Below, in pieces: positions 38,226 through 50,960 of a stretch of DNA of 64,000 nucleotides (position 1 is the stretch's first letter; every line of letters starts with the position of its first letter). Origin of the DNA: Styela clava (lineage: Eukaryota > Chordata > Ascidiacea > Stolidobranchia > Styelidae). Below the pieces are notes generated by a model, which had not been told where the DNA came from, did no database searches, and worked only from the letters and a program-made list of their open reading frames with translations. A program made the position numbers and the translations under genes. The stretch is taken from NCBI RefSeq assembly GCF_964204865.1, contig NC_135263.1, positions 9,283,426 to 9,347,425 of the forward strand. The letters run 5' to 3'.

Positions 38226-39450
38226 TTAGTACATTGCACAGTGTACATTTTCATAAACATTGACATTAATAAACAGATATTAAACAATTAAACATACTTT
38301 TTAGTTTGTTTGTGCCAACTTGGCTACTTATATGCTTATGAACTATTTTTCATTACACTTTCAATTGTTCTGTCATTCCATTAATTTCGTATAAATGTGT
38401 ATGATTTTATCGTCTGGAATTCTTGAGATCATAAATCAAAAAATCGGAGCTATGTTCAGTTTGCGTTTACGTTAACTTAAAGAACATCTTTCAGATGAAA
38501 TAAATCCACGATATAACATTTTTTGTTGAATATGCAAAATAGAAAAAAATTTTGTGTTAGATTTTTTTACAAAATTAATTTTTTTTTATGCACAATCAAT
38601 AGTTTTAGGAAGATTTCTGCTTATAAACTTAACTCTGATCCCACTTGTTAAAGTACAATAATAGGCAAAAACACTAATCTTTATTGCATGAAACATTCAT
38701 GCGAAAGCGAGATAGTCAATTTGTACCCCGAAAGACGTGATGCGTTAATATGTAAATGGATCTGTACACGAAATGTAAACAATTGTTACTTTGTTACTAA
38801 ACGCATATTTTAGTCTAAGACTTATTTACAACGTGAGGTGATTTTTCTCGTCAAAATGAAATATGATGTGTTAATATTTTATCTTGCATAGATAATGGTA
38901 AACTCTTTATTGAATCTGTATACAGTATAAAAATTTATATGCAGCCCTCTACAAAATGTGACGTACCGAATTCTATATGATTGCAGAAAACAAATATACT
39001 TTAAAAGGCCACATTACCTATGTGCACAAACTAATGCCATTATTTCAATAAGGATAAAAAAGTGCTTCACAAATTAGAATTTCGAAAAAAGAAAACTTGG
39101 CATTGATGTTAATATTTGTTTGACAATAAACGCAAACTTCAGTTCAAATCCTGCTGTCCAATTATGTCCTAAAAGTATTGTTCAAACAAACGATCTTTTT
39201 TTTTTCCTGGCGGATGGAAACCCAGTTGCAAATTCTAATTTTGTGAATGCGTTTGAACCCAAAGCATTAGCCGGTCTCACTGCCACGCAGATTGGATTAG
39301 CATTCTATCAGGTATACAATTCTTTGTGCCGTTTTACTGTCAGTTTAGAAGTTCGACCATGCAAAACTTACATTGCCTTGTTAAGAAAATTACATACAGG
39401 CGATACAGCTGTCTCGAAACTTGTTGTTAGTGTAAATGTACATTAACAGG

Positions 39451-40072
39451 TGTAGGTAATAAACGGTGCTATCACCTAACTATGATGTGGAGTGATATCG
39501 TGTGATCCAATGTGCGAGTAACACCAGAAATACTTGAAAAGCCCGATCCCAAATAGTTCATTCAACATTTGTTGCTTTGACTTTATTGCATTATCGCAGT
39601 AGTAATGAACATCCATGAGTCAGTTTATTCCAGTTATTACACACAATTTAATCTAATTTATGAACATCACTCCAAATATTGACTAAATAAATAAAACAAA
39701 CATGAAAACATAACTTACAAAATAGCAAATTCCAAGAGCTAAACGACAGAAATGCGCTCACTAAAACCACTAAAAGAAGAGAGCGGCGTGCTGAAGAATT
39801 TACAGATTCCAGATTATTGGTCAGAATATACTGCCAAGTTGGCTCAATAAAATATATATTTGGGACTCCTCATGTATTAACCATGTGGAAATAATTATTA
39901 GTATCAAATTTTGGATAGGAATCACTTCATTTAACTGAATATGAATGTACCACGCTTATGAAATTGAACGACTATCGCAAGACTGGTATGATTGCGAAAA
40001 TAGATATTACGAAACACTTTCCTGGAACACAACCTAGTGCCCATAATTAATATAAAGGGAACATTTCTCACA
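39451..40072. mobile_element. Probable solo LTR in SLC7 copy 3
   Basis: A 622-bp insertion absent from copies 1 and 2. It begins TGTAGGTAATAAACGG and ends TTTCTCACA, so has TG...CA termini, and has AATAAA at 39846. Flanks ACAGG and ACGGA could be a decayed target duplication. No internal retroelement coding sequence is present. The precise family is not established. Confidence 0.65.
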
Positions 40073-41509
40073 ACGGACTTTTTCGTATGATGGATGGGCA
40101 AATTTGAATAGAGTGACAGAAGAAGTTAACGACGTGGGAAAAATTCTGCCAAGATGTATCATGATAGCCATCACTAGAGTGACTGCCTTTTATGTTCTTG
40201 TTAACATAGCTTATTTTTCAGGTAATTTTTCATTGTAAACTGAATAATGATAACTATAAATTGTTTTTGTGAATATCTAAATATTTTGAGTGATGATTTT
40301 ATTTATGGCGTCGAAAGTAAACGATAATAATTACAACCACGCATGAAAATGTGGCCCCTAAAAATTGAATCGGTATGTCTTCATTGACATTTTGCTGACT
40401 AGCCAACGTCACGGAAATAGCACGTGCAATAAATAGCATGTATTCATTGGAATGAGGTCCATGGTTCCGAAAATATTTAGGTGTGTGATGGTCTCTAAAC
40501 ATTTAGTTCCGAAGTCACTTATCTGACCAAATATTGAGTAGATTGGACATTTTTCAGTTCTCACTCCTGAAAACATTCTGTCTTCAAAAGCAGTGGCTGT
40601 TACATTTGGGTATCGGGTTTTTGGATCTTTTGGTTGGATAATGCCATTGGCTGTGTGCCTTTCTATATTTGGATCACTGAACGGATCTTGTTTAACTGGT
40701 GGAAGAATTACATTTGCTGCAGCTAGGAGAGGGCACTTGCCTCAAGTAATCTGAAACGTGTTTATACCTTACTTGACAACAACATTCATTTATATATTTA
40801 TTTTTATCAATCCACTTTTATTAGAATGAATAATTCTTATCGACTGGCAGTATCTCTATAAGATATTCGAAAAATATTAGATCTTAGTATAACAAGATTT
40901 TGCTCTGATAACGCATAGTATGAGTGACAATAGTGACGAATATCATAAGTTTCAACTGCTGCAAGTCATGTAAAAACTCTTGTCAAGAAATGTATATGAT
41001 TATTAAGATTAGATATTCAGCAAATTTATATTCTATCAACATAAACTTTAATTCTTTTTTTTTTATAAAATTTGCAGCCGTTTTTCTTTAATAATAAATG
41101 GCAGAATATTGATCATTATTTTTTAGATATTTTCTATGATTCACGTCGAGCATATTACTCCGGGACCATCTCCCCTTATTCATAACTTACTCGTTTTAAT
41201 AATGCTTATACCTGGTGATTTTGACACTCTTCTCAACTCTATGAGTTTTGCAACTTGGATATTTTATGGTTTGGGTGCCGTCGGAGTTCTTGTTCTACGA
41301 AAAACAAGACCTGACTTGCCGAGGCCTTACAAGGTTACATAAATATTTTTTTAGATTTAAATCTTACTTTTTGAAGTGCTCACTCAAACTTTATAGCTAT
41401 ATCAAATATATATGGTGTAAATAAATAGTTACATGATTAAATACACTTCAACACTATATACTACTCTGGTTGAAAAGACTAAATGTTTGAGTTTTAAATT
41501 ATAGTAAAT

Positions 41510-41630
41510 TTTGGGACTTCCTGAAGTATGCGCACCAAGATGGCGCACAGCCTGAACTCAGGTCGTGTACCAGGTTAGGGTTCAGGTTATGCGACATCTT
41601 GATGCGCATACTTCAGGAGTACCTAATTTT
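41510..41630. repeat. Foldback element in intron 4 of SLC7 copy 3
   Basis: Same position and arms as in copies 1 and 2 (GAAGTATGCGCACCAAGATG and its reverse complement). Confidence 0.78.
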
Positions 41631-43072
41631 GTTCTGTCCATCTATTTGCCTTGAATGAATAAAAGATTTTACATATACTTATACAAGGAAATTTGAGAAG
41701 TCCAAAGTACAAACTTCTTGAAAAATAACAAAACATAAAATCATTAAGAGTCCAATTGTTGTAATTTATTTAACAGGTTCCTGTTGTTATACCTGTCATT
41801 GTCGCTATATTTACAGTTTATCTGACAATTGCTCCATTAATTGAAAACCCGGATATTTCTTACTTGTATGGTGGAATATTCATACTTTGTTCGCCGATTT
41901 TCTATTTCCTGTTTGTCTACAAAAAGCTTCGCCTGCCAGGAATGAATCACTTCACAATATTTTTGCTAAAATTTCTTGATGTTTCACCAACGGATTGGGA
42001 AGACAAGTTGGCAATAAATGCTTCTGATAAGAGTGAATAATTAGTACATCGCACAATGTACATTTTTATAAACATTGACATTAATAAACAGATATTAAAC
42101 ATACTTTTTAGTTTGTATGTGCTAACTTGGCTACTTATATGCTTATGAACTATATTTCATTTCACTTTCAATTGTTCTGTGATTCCACTGATTTTGTATC
42201 AATGTGTATGATGATTTTGTCGTCAGGAATTCTTGAGATCATAAATCAAAATAGTGGCGCTATGTTCAGTTTGCGTTTACGTTAACTTAAAGAATATCTT
42301 TCAGATGAAATAAATCCACGATATAACATCTTTTGTTGAATATGCAATATAGAATAAAATTGGTTTAAATTACAAACTTTGCAAACTTGTGTTATATTTT
42401 TTCACAAAAAGAATTTTTTTTATGCACAATCAATAGTTTTAAAGAGATTTCTGCTTATAAACTCAACTCTGATCTCACCTGTTAAAGTACACTTCAATAA
42501 TAGGCAAAAAAACACTAATCTTTGTTGGTTATTGCATGAAACATTCATGCGAAAGCGAGGTAGTCAATTTGTACCCCGAAAGACGTGATGCGTCAATATG
42601 TACATGAATCTGTGAACGAAATGTAAAAATTCATCCTTTGTTACTAAACGCATATTTTTGTCCAAGACTTGTTTACAACGTGAGGTGATTTTTCTCGTCA
42701 GAATGAAATATGATGTGTGAATATTTTATCTTGCATAGATAATGGTAAACTTTATATTGAATCTGTATACAGTATATAAGTTTATATGCAGCCCTCTACA
42801 AAATGTGACGCACCGAATTTTATATGATTGCAGAAAACAAATATACTTTATAAGGCCACATTACCTATGTGTACAAACTAATGCCATCATTTCAATAGGG
42901 ATGAAAAAGAGCTTCACAAAATAGACTTTTGACAGAAAACATTCGGCATTGATGTTAATATTTGTTTAACAATAAACGCATTCTTCATTTCAGATTCTGG
43001 TGTCCAAATATGTCCAAAAAGTATTGTCCAAACAAACGAGTTTCTAACGTCAGAAGATCAATATAGCTAAAA

Positions 43073-43902
43073 CAGGGGTGGGCAACCTTTTTCGGCTCGC
43101 GTGTCAAAATCGGCTAAATTTAACGACAAATTCTCCCGCGTGCCGACCAAAATTAAAAACAACGCTTCGCTACTTTCAAAGCAAAAATACACAATAATAA
43201 ACCTTTTAAACATATACAGACAGATTCACTATTCGGGAAAATATAAGTCCGACAATTAGATTTGATTACTAATCTTATTCAAATCAGTGAGCCCTTTGCT
43301 GCTGTAATACCGCTGATAGAGATGTTACATTGGATTTATATTTTGTAACTTTCAAAGAAATACACGAACTACTGGTTTCATCTTTTAGGCTACACCTGTT
43401 ACAAGATTTGACAAAGTTCATAACGGAGAACAGAGATTCACAAGCATATGTAGATGAAACATGGAAAGTAATGCGGTTGCAAAGTTTTTAAGACACAAAA
43501 ATCGGGAATGGCATCCCAATCACGCAATAGTTCGTTCACGCAATAGTTCGTTTTTTTTGAAAAAAAGGGTGGCACAGACGAACTATATTACGTAAGAATG
43601 TAGCCAAGTGAATGATGCGCTCTTCTCGACAAAATTTTTCGAGAGCTCACTCATTTGTTACGTCATAATATATTTCTTTGTATCCAATGTCATGAAAGGA
43701 CAAAAAGAGTTTAAATAAATAACAGATTGTTAACCAACGATATATAATGAATAAACGAATACCGAGTTTCATCAGATAATCCAGAGTCTTGAAACTTTTT
43801 ATCTGAAGAAGTATGATCTCGTTTCTGAGGCCTCGCTCGCGTGCCGCATAAATGGGCTCGCGTGCCAAGTTTGGCACGCGTGCCAGGGGTTGCCCACCCC
43901 TG
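43073..43902. mobile_element. Non-autonomous hAT element, 830 bp
   Basis: Inverted ends CAGGGGTGGGCAAC and GTTGCCCACCCCTG, with target duplication AGCTAAAA (43065-43072) / AGCTAGAA (43903-43910), 7 of 8 identical. GC-rich subterminal GGCTCGCGTGCC repeats; no transposase. It interrupts the repeated SLC7 flank, because sequence on both sides continues the unit found at 34700-34760. Confidence 0.92.
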
Positions 43903-43985
43903 AGCTAGAACTTATCAAGTAACTATAGCAGTATTGGCAAAAAGAAAACTAGTTTTCAGAACCATCAGATTACACGCATACTATG

Positions 43986-44034
43986 TTCAGGTTGTGCGCC
44001 ATCTTAGTGCGCATACTTCTGGAAGTCCAAATGT
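43986..44034. repeat. Single arm of the SLC7 intron foldback element
   Basis: CAGGTTGTGCGCCATCTTAG followed by TGCGCATACTTCTGG matches the right arm of the intron 4 foldback, here in intergenic DNA with no partner arm. Confidence 0.6.
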
Positions 44035-44469
44035 TCTGTATTTTAAGTTTTTAATTATTGAGAGACAAGATATTCCTAGCAAAAATACCGAAAGAACTGA
44101 AAAAGTCAATATAAGGTTTAACCTAAAATTATTATTTGTTATATGATTGCTTACATTTTTAAAGAGCCGTAATTCGAGGAAGTCAAATTCATTGGAAGAA
44201 TCGGTTTATATATATTTCGCGTGAGAATTAAAAAACAAACTCTATTTGGCAAACTTTATCTTTTATAACCACATCATAGTTGAGCAGTTTCCGGGTATTA
44301 TTTTTCCAGAAAACTGATAGCTTCCATGGGCTACAGAGTTTTTCAATTTGCGATTCAATATTTATCATAAATAAAAGAAGAATAGTATGATATATATAGT
44401 AAACAAAATGCGACTTGTAAGCAACATGCCTTCGTCTATTATAACGAAGTCGAGACCGCGCAAAAAAAA

Positions 44470-46926
44470 GAGTTTGAAATGAAAAAGAAGATAGGATTAT
44501 GGCGTGGGGTTTCCATCATTGCCGGAATTATTGTTGGCGCCGGTATATTTATATCTTCCACTGGCGTGTTGGCAGGAACCAACGGTAGCGTTGGCTTGAG
44601 CCTTGCGTTTTGGGTAGTGTGTGGTTCTCCGGCATGCCATCATTATGCTATGTAGAACTCGGAACGACAATTGTGGAATCAGGAGACGAATTTGCGTACT
44701 TCAATGCAGCCTATGGAGGACCGGTGGCTTTCGCATTTTCCTCGCCGTATGTGTTTGTCATATATTCGACTGGTATGGCAGCTAGTTCAATAGCTCTGGG
44801 AACATACACTGCAAAACCCTTCTACAGTGAAGATTGTGTTATTCCCACAATAGCTGTCAAATTTGCCGCTGCAGCATCGCTTTTTACTGTAGCATTTATG
44901 AATTACATCAGCGTTCGATCAGCCACAAGAATGAAAGTCGTGTTCACCGCATCGAAATTTATTGCATTGGCAGCAATTATAGTTGGTGGTTTTATGCGCC
45001 TGGGAATTGGAAATTCTGTTGTCACTTCTAACTTTATCAACGCGTTCGATGGGAAGTGGACTTACAGTAACTCAAATTAGTGTAACTTTTCATCCGATAA
45101 ACCAGGAAAATTTCAATCTATTTCAACTTCATTTATGGAATTGAGAGAATACATTTATTTTCTGAATTTATATACAATGATAGGGTCTGCTCCCGTACAA
45201 TGGATGGGCTTATTTGAACAGAGCAGTAGAAGAAGTTAGTGATGTCGGAAAACCCTGCCCTGATGTATCCTATTAGCAATGACCGGAGTGACTGTTTTCT
45301 ATATTCTTGTGAATGTTGCTTATTTTTCAGGTAATAATATTTTTAATAATATTGCACAACATCAAATGTCCAATCAATTAAAGGGGGAAATTAAGTATGT
45401 TGCACTGTGCGGTAGAATTGTTTAAAAGAGAACGACGCAGCTTATGTAACAAAATTGATAGAATCTGTGTACATCTTAGAAATAAGTTTAATGATATTTA
45501 CAAAAGTAACGAAAATATATTAATAGTTTTATGTGACAATATCTCTTTGGCGCTATGTATGACTATCATGAGGCAGTAACGTCAGAATGATATTTTTCAG
45601 AAGTACTTCGTATCTATTTATAGTTTGTAATACCGTATATTATTAACATTATGATGAAATAGTTTTATCGTAGGAAAATCAAAGTTGTTGCATTGGTTAA
45701 CAACTTATAAATGCATTTGGCGTTTAATATTTTACTATGTATATCCAAATTACAAAAAAACAAGCATTAGTACTTTTGTTACTCCTACAGTTCTGACTCC
45801 TGTCGAAATATTATTTTCGAAAGCTGTAGCTTTAACATTTGGAGTTCGTGTGTTTAAATCTTTCAAGTGGATCATTCTATTAGCCGTCTGTCTTTCGATA
45901 TTTGGTTCACTGAACGGAGCTTGTCTTGCTAGTGGTAGAATAGCTTTTGCTGCAGCCAGAAGAGGACATTTACCTAGCGCAAGGCAATTTCAAAGCAACT
46001 TTCTGACTGGACTTAAATTGAATTTAATGATGAATATGAGTATTACTTTATTCTACTTTTTGTTTCAGATATTTTCCATGGTCCATGTAGATCACTACAC
46101 CAGGACCTTCACCCCCTATATATTCACTTGTACTGGGTGTGCTTATTCCAGGAATTTTTGACATCCTACTCGTTGCAATGAGTTTTGCTGGTTGGATATT
46201 TATTGGACCCTGGGCAGTCGGCGTATTACTGTTACGAAAAGGCCTGATCCTCCAAGACACTACAAAGTAAACATATACTTTTTTATTGACGTTTCTGTAC
46301 TCAATTACTAGTAATGGATCACTCTTATGTAAAGGATCTGTATGATTTTTAGATTTTGATGAAACATATCTAGTGGGAAGTCGAAGTCGAAGACCAAGAG
46401 ATTATGGACATGGACCTCACAAAATACTACAGCATGAATATTTTGACCAATTGTGAACCTGTAATAAATATTTGCCAACAAATAATATCAATATTCGATA
46501 AATCATAAAGCTAAAATATATCGGATGGTTTTAATAGATGTAAACCATCCTTATTGCCTCTTAATTATTGTGGATTTGTGGGTAAATAAATTTCAAAACA
46601 CAGAGCCAAATTATTGCTAAGCTGAAGTAAAAAAAACAGTAAGAGAAGCTTAATTATATATATCTTTTATTTTGTAGGTTCCTATCGTTATTCCTGTTAT
46701 TGTCTCAGTTTTTGCTGTCCATCTCACGGTCGCTCCTATGATCAACAATCCGGATGTTTCGTTCCTGCGCGGAGAAATTTCCATCATTTGTACACCAGTA
46801 TTGTATTTTACATTTGTGTACAAAAAGGTTCGACTACCAGGAACGGACAATATTACTATGTTTATGACTATGTTTATGCAAACATTTCTCAATGTCCCAC
46901 CAACAGATTGGGAAGACAACCTATAG
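44470..46926 (+). pseudogene. SLC7 copy 4, decayed
   Basis: All five exon equivalents are recognisable but broken. Upstream ATGs at 44408 and 44426 are out of frame with the conserved [11 protein letters not shown], next to an A8 run. TM1 reads GAGIF instead of GSGIF. A 4-nt deletion near 44622-44628 shifts the frame, after which 44610-45080 stays open. The end of exon 1 and exon 2 (about 45184-45330) contain further shifts. Exon 3 (45791-45978) is open, but its donor is GC-type (AGC/gcaagg). Exon 4 (from 46079) is frameshifted. Exon 5 (46678-46926) is open and ends DWEDNL. More diverged from copies 1-3 than those are from each other. Confidence 0.88.
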
Positions 46927-48154
46927 AAGAATTATTTCGATACAAGCGATTGATTATCAAATCGCGTTCCAATAATCACTCACAAATCCTGAATGTTTTG
47001 TCGTGGAGTCAATCGACAAATTACACCAACTGTTTAGCTGTCTTGAATTACAGCGTTTCGTAACTTGATGAAATTTTTGCTTTTTGGTTTATATCCAGTT
47101 TGAATAAAAAAAATTTGTCAATCATCTAATTTCAATATTGAAAAAAAAAACATGGTTGCAACAGTAAACACCACATAATATTATGATTTTTTTAGGATGC
47201 TTAGGGATATGCAGGGATATGCTTAGTTTACATTACGTCTAAGAAAAATGGTTAGCAAACTAGTTGCAATATTAACCATGAGTTTAGTTCAGATTTGATG
47301 TTTGGTATATTTTGTAGAAAGGCCCCGCCACTAATGCAAAAATGGGAGTTGGGAAAAACAGTCCCGCCACGTTTTAAAATAACAAATTAGTATAATTACC
47401 CAGTTGGGGTTAATTTTCTTATTTTGAGCTTTTGCGGGGATGTTTATTCGGTAGGTTTGTACGAAAGATCCGGTGTTTGTGTCAAATGCAGATACGTGTA
47501 TAGCATTAAAAGATCAAGATTATAAGATTACCAACTAGCAATTTCAGTCCACAGTGGCTAGTCTTAAGTGCACTAGTCTTAAGACAATCGGATTCATCGT
47601 TCAATTGAGCCAAATCCTCAATATAGACATCAAGTCAAATGTAGCTGTGCATCAGTGGTGAATTCGGCACCATTCTATCCCAGTCGTTCCGCAAAAGCAC
47701 ATTGAGGGAAATAATTATAAATCGGAAAATCCGGTTTTGTGATTTTGGTGAGGACATTTGTCTATGGCTTGGATGATTCAAGTAACTCACTTTATTGAAA
47801 GTCGAGTCAGTATATCTTTGTACCCAAAATGTCTCTCAAAATCTGTAACATGGCGACAACGCATTTTTCAAGCAGGCGTAATTTATGACGTAGATAGACA
47901 AACATGCCGGCTTAAATAAATATTTGCCATATGTAGTTTTGCATTGTCATACTTGTTTAGTTGACTCACTCAATACAGACTATTATAAAACTAAAATTAG
48001 GATGTATTCTATTGCTAGGCAAGCAGGTTATCGTATTCGAGTGAAGCGAACAATATTAAAAAAGCTCATAGAATTTCATTTATGTACATTTAGGAACTAA
48101 AATGTTTTAATTTAAATTGTCATTATTCTCTTATTCAGAGTAAACCACAGTATT
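46927..48154. other. Intergenic between SLC7 copies 4 and 5
   Basis: No exon or clear repeat. Contains the 5' flank of copy 5; no promoter motif can be called with confidence. Confidence 0.4.
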
Positions 48155-50739
48155 ATGGACGATTCAAATTCATTAGAAGATGACGTAGATTCACTCGATG
48201 TGAAATCCACACCATCATCAGAGACCTTCGAATTGAAGAAAAAAATCGGAATATGGCGGGGTGTTTCGATTATTGCCGGTGTTATGGTAGGATCAGGTAT
48301 ATTTGTTTCACCTGTTGGCGTATTAGAAGGAACTAACGGCAGTGTCGGATTGAGTCTCGTTCTGTGGATAGCATGTGGATTGTTTTCCGGACTTGCGGCA
48401 TTGTGTTATGCTGAACTCGGAACTACCATTGTGGAATCCGGAGGGGAGTTTGCTTACATGAATGCCGCTTATGGAGGATCCATTGCTTTCGCCTTTTCTG
48501 CCTCGTATGTTTTCATTTTATATTCTACCGGAAATGCTGCAAAAGCTGTGGTGTTGGGTACCTACATTGCAACGCCTTTTTATGAAGGCGATTGTGCACC
48601 GCCAGTGGTGGTTGTCAAATGCTCTGCAGCGGCAGTAGTTCTCATTGTAACTTTAGTCAACTACGTCAGCGTCAGGGCGGCGGCAAGAGTGCAAGTCGTC
48701 TTCACAGCAGCAAAGTTTATTGGATTGGCAGCCATTATTATCGGAGGATTGACGAGATTGGGAATGGGAGACCCTATTGGGATATCGAACTTCAAAAACG
48801 CGTTTGATAAGGAAACCATGGCTGGAATTACTGCAAGCCAAATAGGGCTTGCATTTTATCAAGTGTGTACATATATATATATATATATTTCTATAATTGA
48901 TGAATATGGGTTAACTAACTTTTTGGGATAGATAATTATGCTGTTTCACGGCATTAGAGAAAAAGCATGCTAGCGTGACACTGATTGATTTAGTACTCGA
49001 GTCCCAATAGAAGCTGTTTTATTCTTGTCTACTAATAACTAAACATAAATCTTTTTTTTTCTTATATATTTCGTGAAGTTCATAACGCCCAATTTTCTTT
49101 ATTTGCTGAATTACCTTATTGAGATTGAACTATATCATTTATTAGAACCATTATTATTTTGTCACTAACAGGGCTTATTCTCATATGATGGGTGGGCAAA
49201 TCTTAACAGAGTAACTGAAGAAGTTAAAGATCCAAACAAGACACTACCAAGATGCATAATCATAGCAGTAACCGGCGTTACTGTTTTTTACGTTTTGGTG
49301 AATGTTGCATATTTTTCAGGTATCAAACCATTAACGCTTTTGAATCTGATTTTTTTTCTGTTTCTATCGAAGTTGCATCTTGTTCGTATTTATTGCAGCG
49401 CCCATAGATTAATAAGAGTTGATATGAAAAATCACATGTACTTTAAGTCATGTCATGGCTGAGAGGAGGTGTGACTGTGTGTATTCTGGTTGTAAATCAT
49501 GTAGTGTATTTTTGAATATGATAAATTGTTGCGAATATGATAAATCTCACATCCATACGTTTAGGTGCTACCAGCGTTTAATGACAAATTATTGGATGTG
49601 ATTTTCCTAAAAAGAAATTGTCGTTTGCAGTGCTAACACCAAGGGAAATATTGTCCTCAAAAGCTGTGGCTATTACATTTGGAGATCGTGTATTCGGAGC
49701 GTTTTCTTGGACCATGCCTCTTGTAGTGTGTTTGTCAATATTTGGATCTCTGAACGGTTCTTGTCTAGTCAGTGCGAGAATTGGCTTTGCTGCAGCAAGG
49801 AGGCGACATTTACCGCAAGTAATGTTTTTACTTCTAGACGTTTCCGTTCTAAATTATGAAAAATAGATTAAAAACCCAACACTAATTTCAATTTTAGATA
49901 TAAATCCCACAACCTCTCATACTTTTCATGGCAATCATGTTTATTATTTTAGATATTTTCAATGATTCATGTGGACCATCTCACCCCGGGCCCAGCGATT
50001 CTTCTAGTAAATGTGTTCGTCTTAATACTTCTTATACCTGGAGATTTTGACTCTCTTTTAAATGCCATGAGTTTCACATCTTGGATATTTTATGGACTTG
50101 GCTCCGCGGGAGTTCTCGTTCTGCGAAAAACAAGGCCCGATCTTCCAAGACCCTATAAGGTATTTTGAATTCGTGAAGTCGAATTTACACTTGTTTAATG
50201 AGTTGCGGGGTTTATTGATATAAAATGACACCAGTCTTAGGAATTTCCACTCTCTTAATTTCCCACTGCAGTGCAGTATTACTAAGAATCAAAGCGGTAC
50301 GTCTGTTTTCTTGTAACTGGCTCGTGGATTTGGTAGACTATAAAACCTATTTTACAACAAAATTCTATGAAAGAAACTTTAAAACTGTTTAAAACATTTC
50401 AGATGAGGCAAAAAAAGTAAAGCATTGCCATTTAATTAGATTGTGAATATCTAAAATATATATATTTCTATTTCGAAGGTTCCACTGGTCATTCCGGTAA
50501 TCGTTACAATATTTGCCATCTACCTAACGGTTGCACCTATGATCGACAGTCCAGATTTTGCATGGTTATATGGCGGTATCTTTCTTTTATGTACTCCTCT
50601 GTTTTATTATCCTCTTGTTTATAAAAATATCCGTGTTCCTGGAATGGATTCTATAACCATATTCTTACAAAAATTTCTGAATGTTTCTCCAACAGATTGG
50701 GAGGATACATTAGCGATTGATTCTAGTAAGGAAGATTAA
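48155..50739 (+). CDS. SLC7 amino-acid transporter light chain, copy 5
   Basis: Exons 48155-48862, 49172-49319, 49631-49818, 49953-50159, 50479-50739; 503 aa, intact. The first four exon lengths equal those of copies 1 and 2 (708, 148, 188, 207), showing one ancestral structure. It has GSGIF in TM1, CYAELGT, the PFYEGDC cysteine for the SLC3 heavy chain, YDGW in exon 2 and SPTDWED at the end. The N-terminus is acidic (MDDSNSLEDDVDSLD), unlike copies 1-2. TM8 reads SCLVSARIGFAAAR. Its introns do not align with copies 1-3, so it is the oldest and probably the founding member or an independent lineage. Confidence 0.94.
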
Positions 50740-50894
50740 TACTGAAATCAATAACGTGGCTTCATTTTCAATATTCAAAAATTATAATTTCATATATATG
50801 TTGTAACAGTTTTCTGAATATTCGAAATGCATGACATGAATTATTCAAAGTTTATCCTAACATGTTTAGTTTTCACTTAGTTTTCGAGCCCATG

Positions 50895-50960
50895 ATATCC
50901 AAGCCTTTGGCCTAACTGAGTGCAAAGTTGCGCGTTCGATGCCGTGAGTACGAAAAATGG
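50895..50960 (+). mobile_element. tRNA-derived SINE-like fragment
   Basis: TGGCCTAACTGAG could be an A box and GCGCGTTCGATGCCGTGAG a B box about 35 bases on. The spacing and poor folding suggest a SINE relic rather than a tRNA gene. Confidence 0.3.

Larger units (their letters stand above)
39206..42040 (+). pseudogene. SLC7 copy 3, truncated and frameshifted
   Basis: Only the last 106 bases of exon 1 remain (39206-39311, from LADGNPV on); the first 600 bases with the start codon, TM1 and the heavy-chain Cys are gone. Exon 2 (40075-40221) has lost one T in its GGACTTTTTT start, shifting the frame. The LTR-like insertion at 39451-40072 separates the intron 1 acceptor from exon 2. Exons 3 (40558-40745), 4 (41127-41333) and 5 (41777-42040) are open and nearly identical to copy 2. 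The youth of exons 3-5 shows that the damage is recent. No full transporter can be made. Confidence 0.9.
31000..43060 (+). repeat. Recent tandem segmental duplication holding SLC7 copies 1-3
   Basis: Besides the exons, introns and 3' flanks recur. The block with TGCGAAAGCGAGGTAGTCAA at 34213 reappears near 38700 and 42549, extending over about 34020-34730, 38450-39197 and 42240-43060. The 5' flank of copy 2 (34727-35110) reappears at 43904-44350 before copy 4. Confidence 0.85.
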
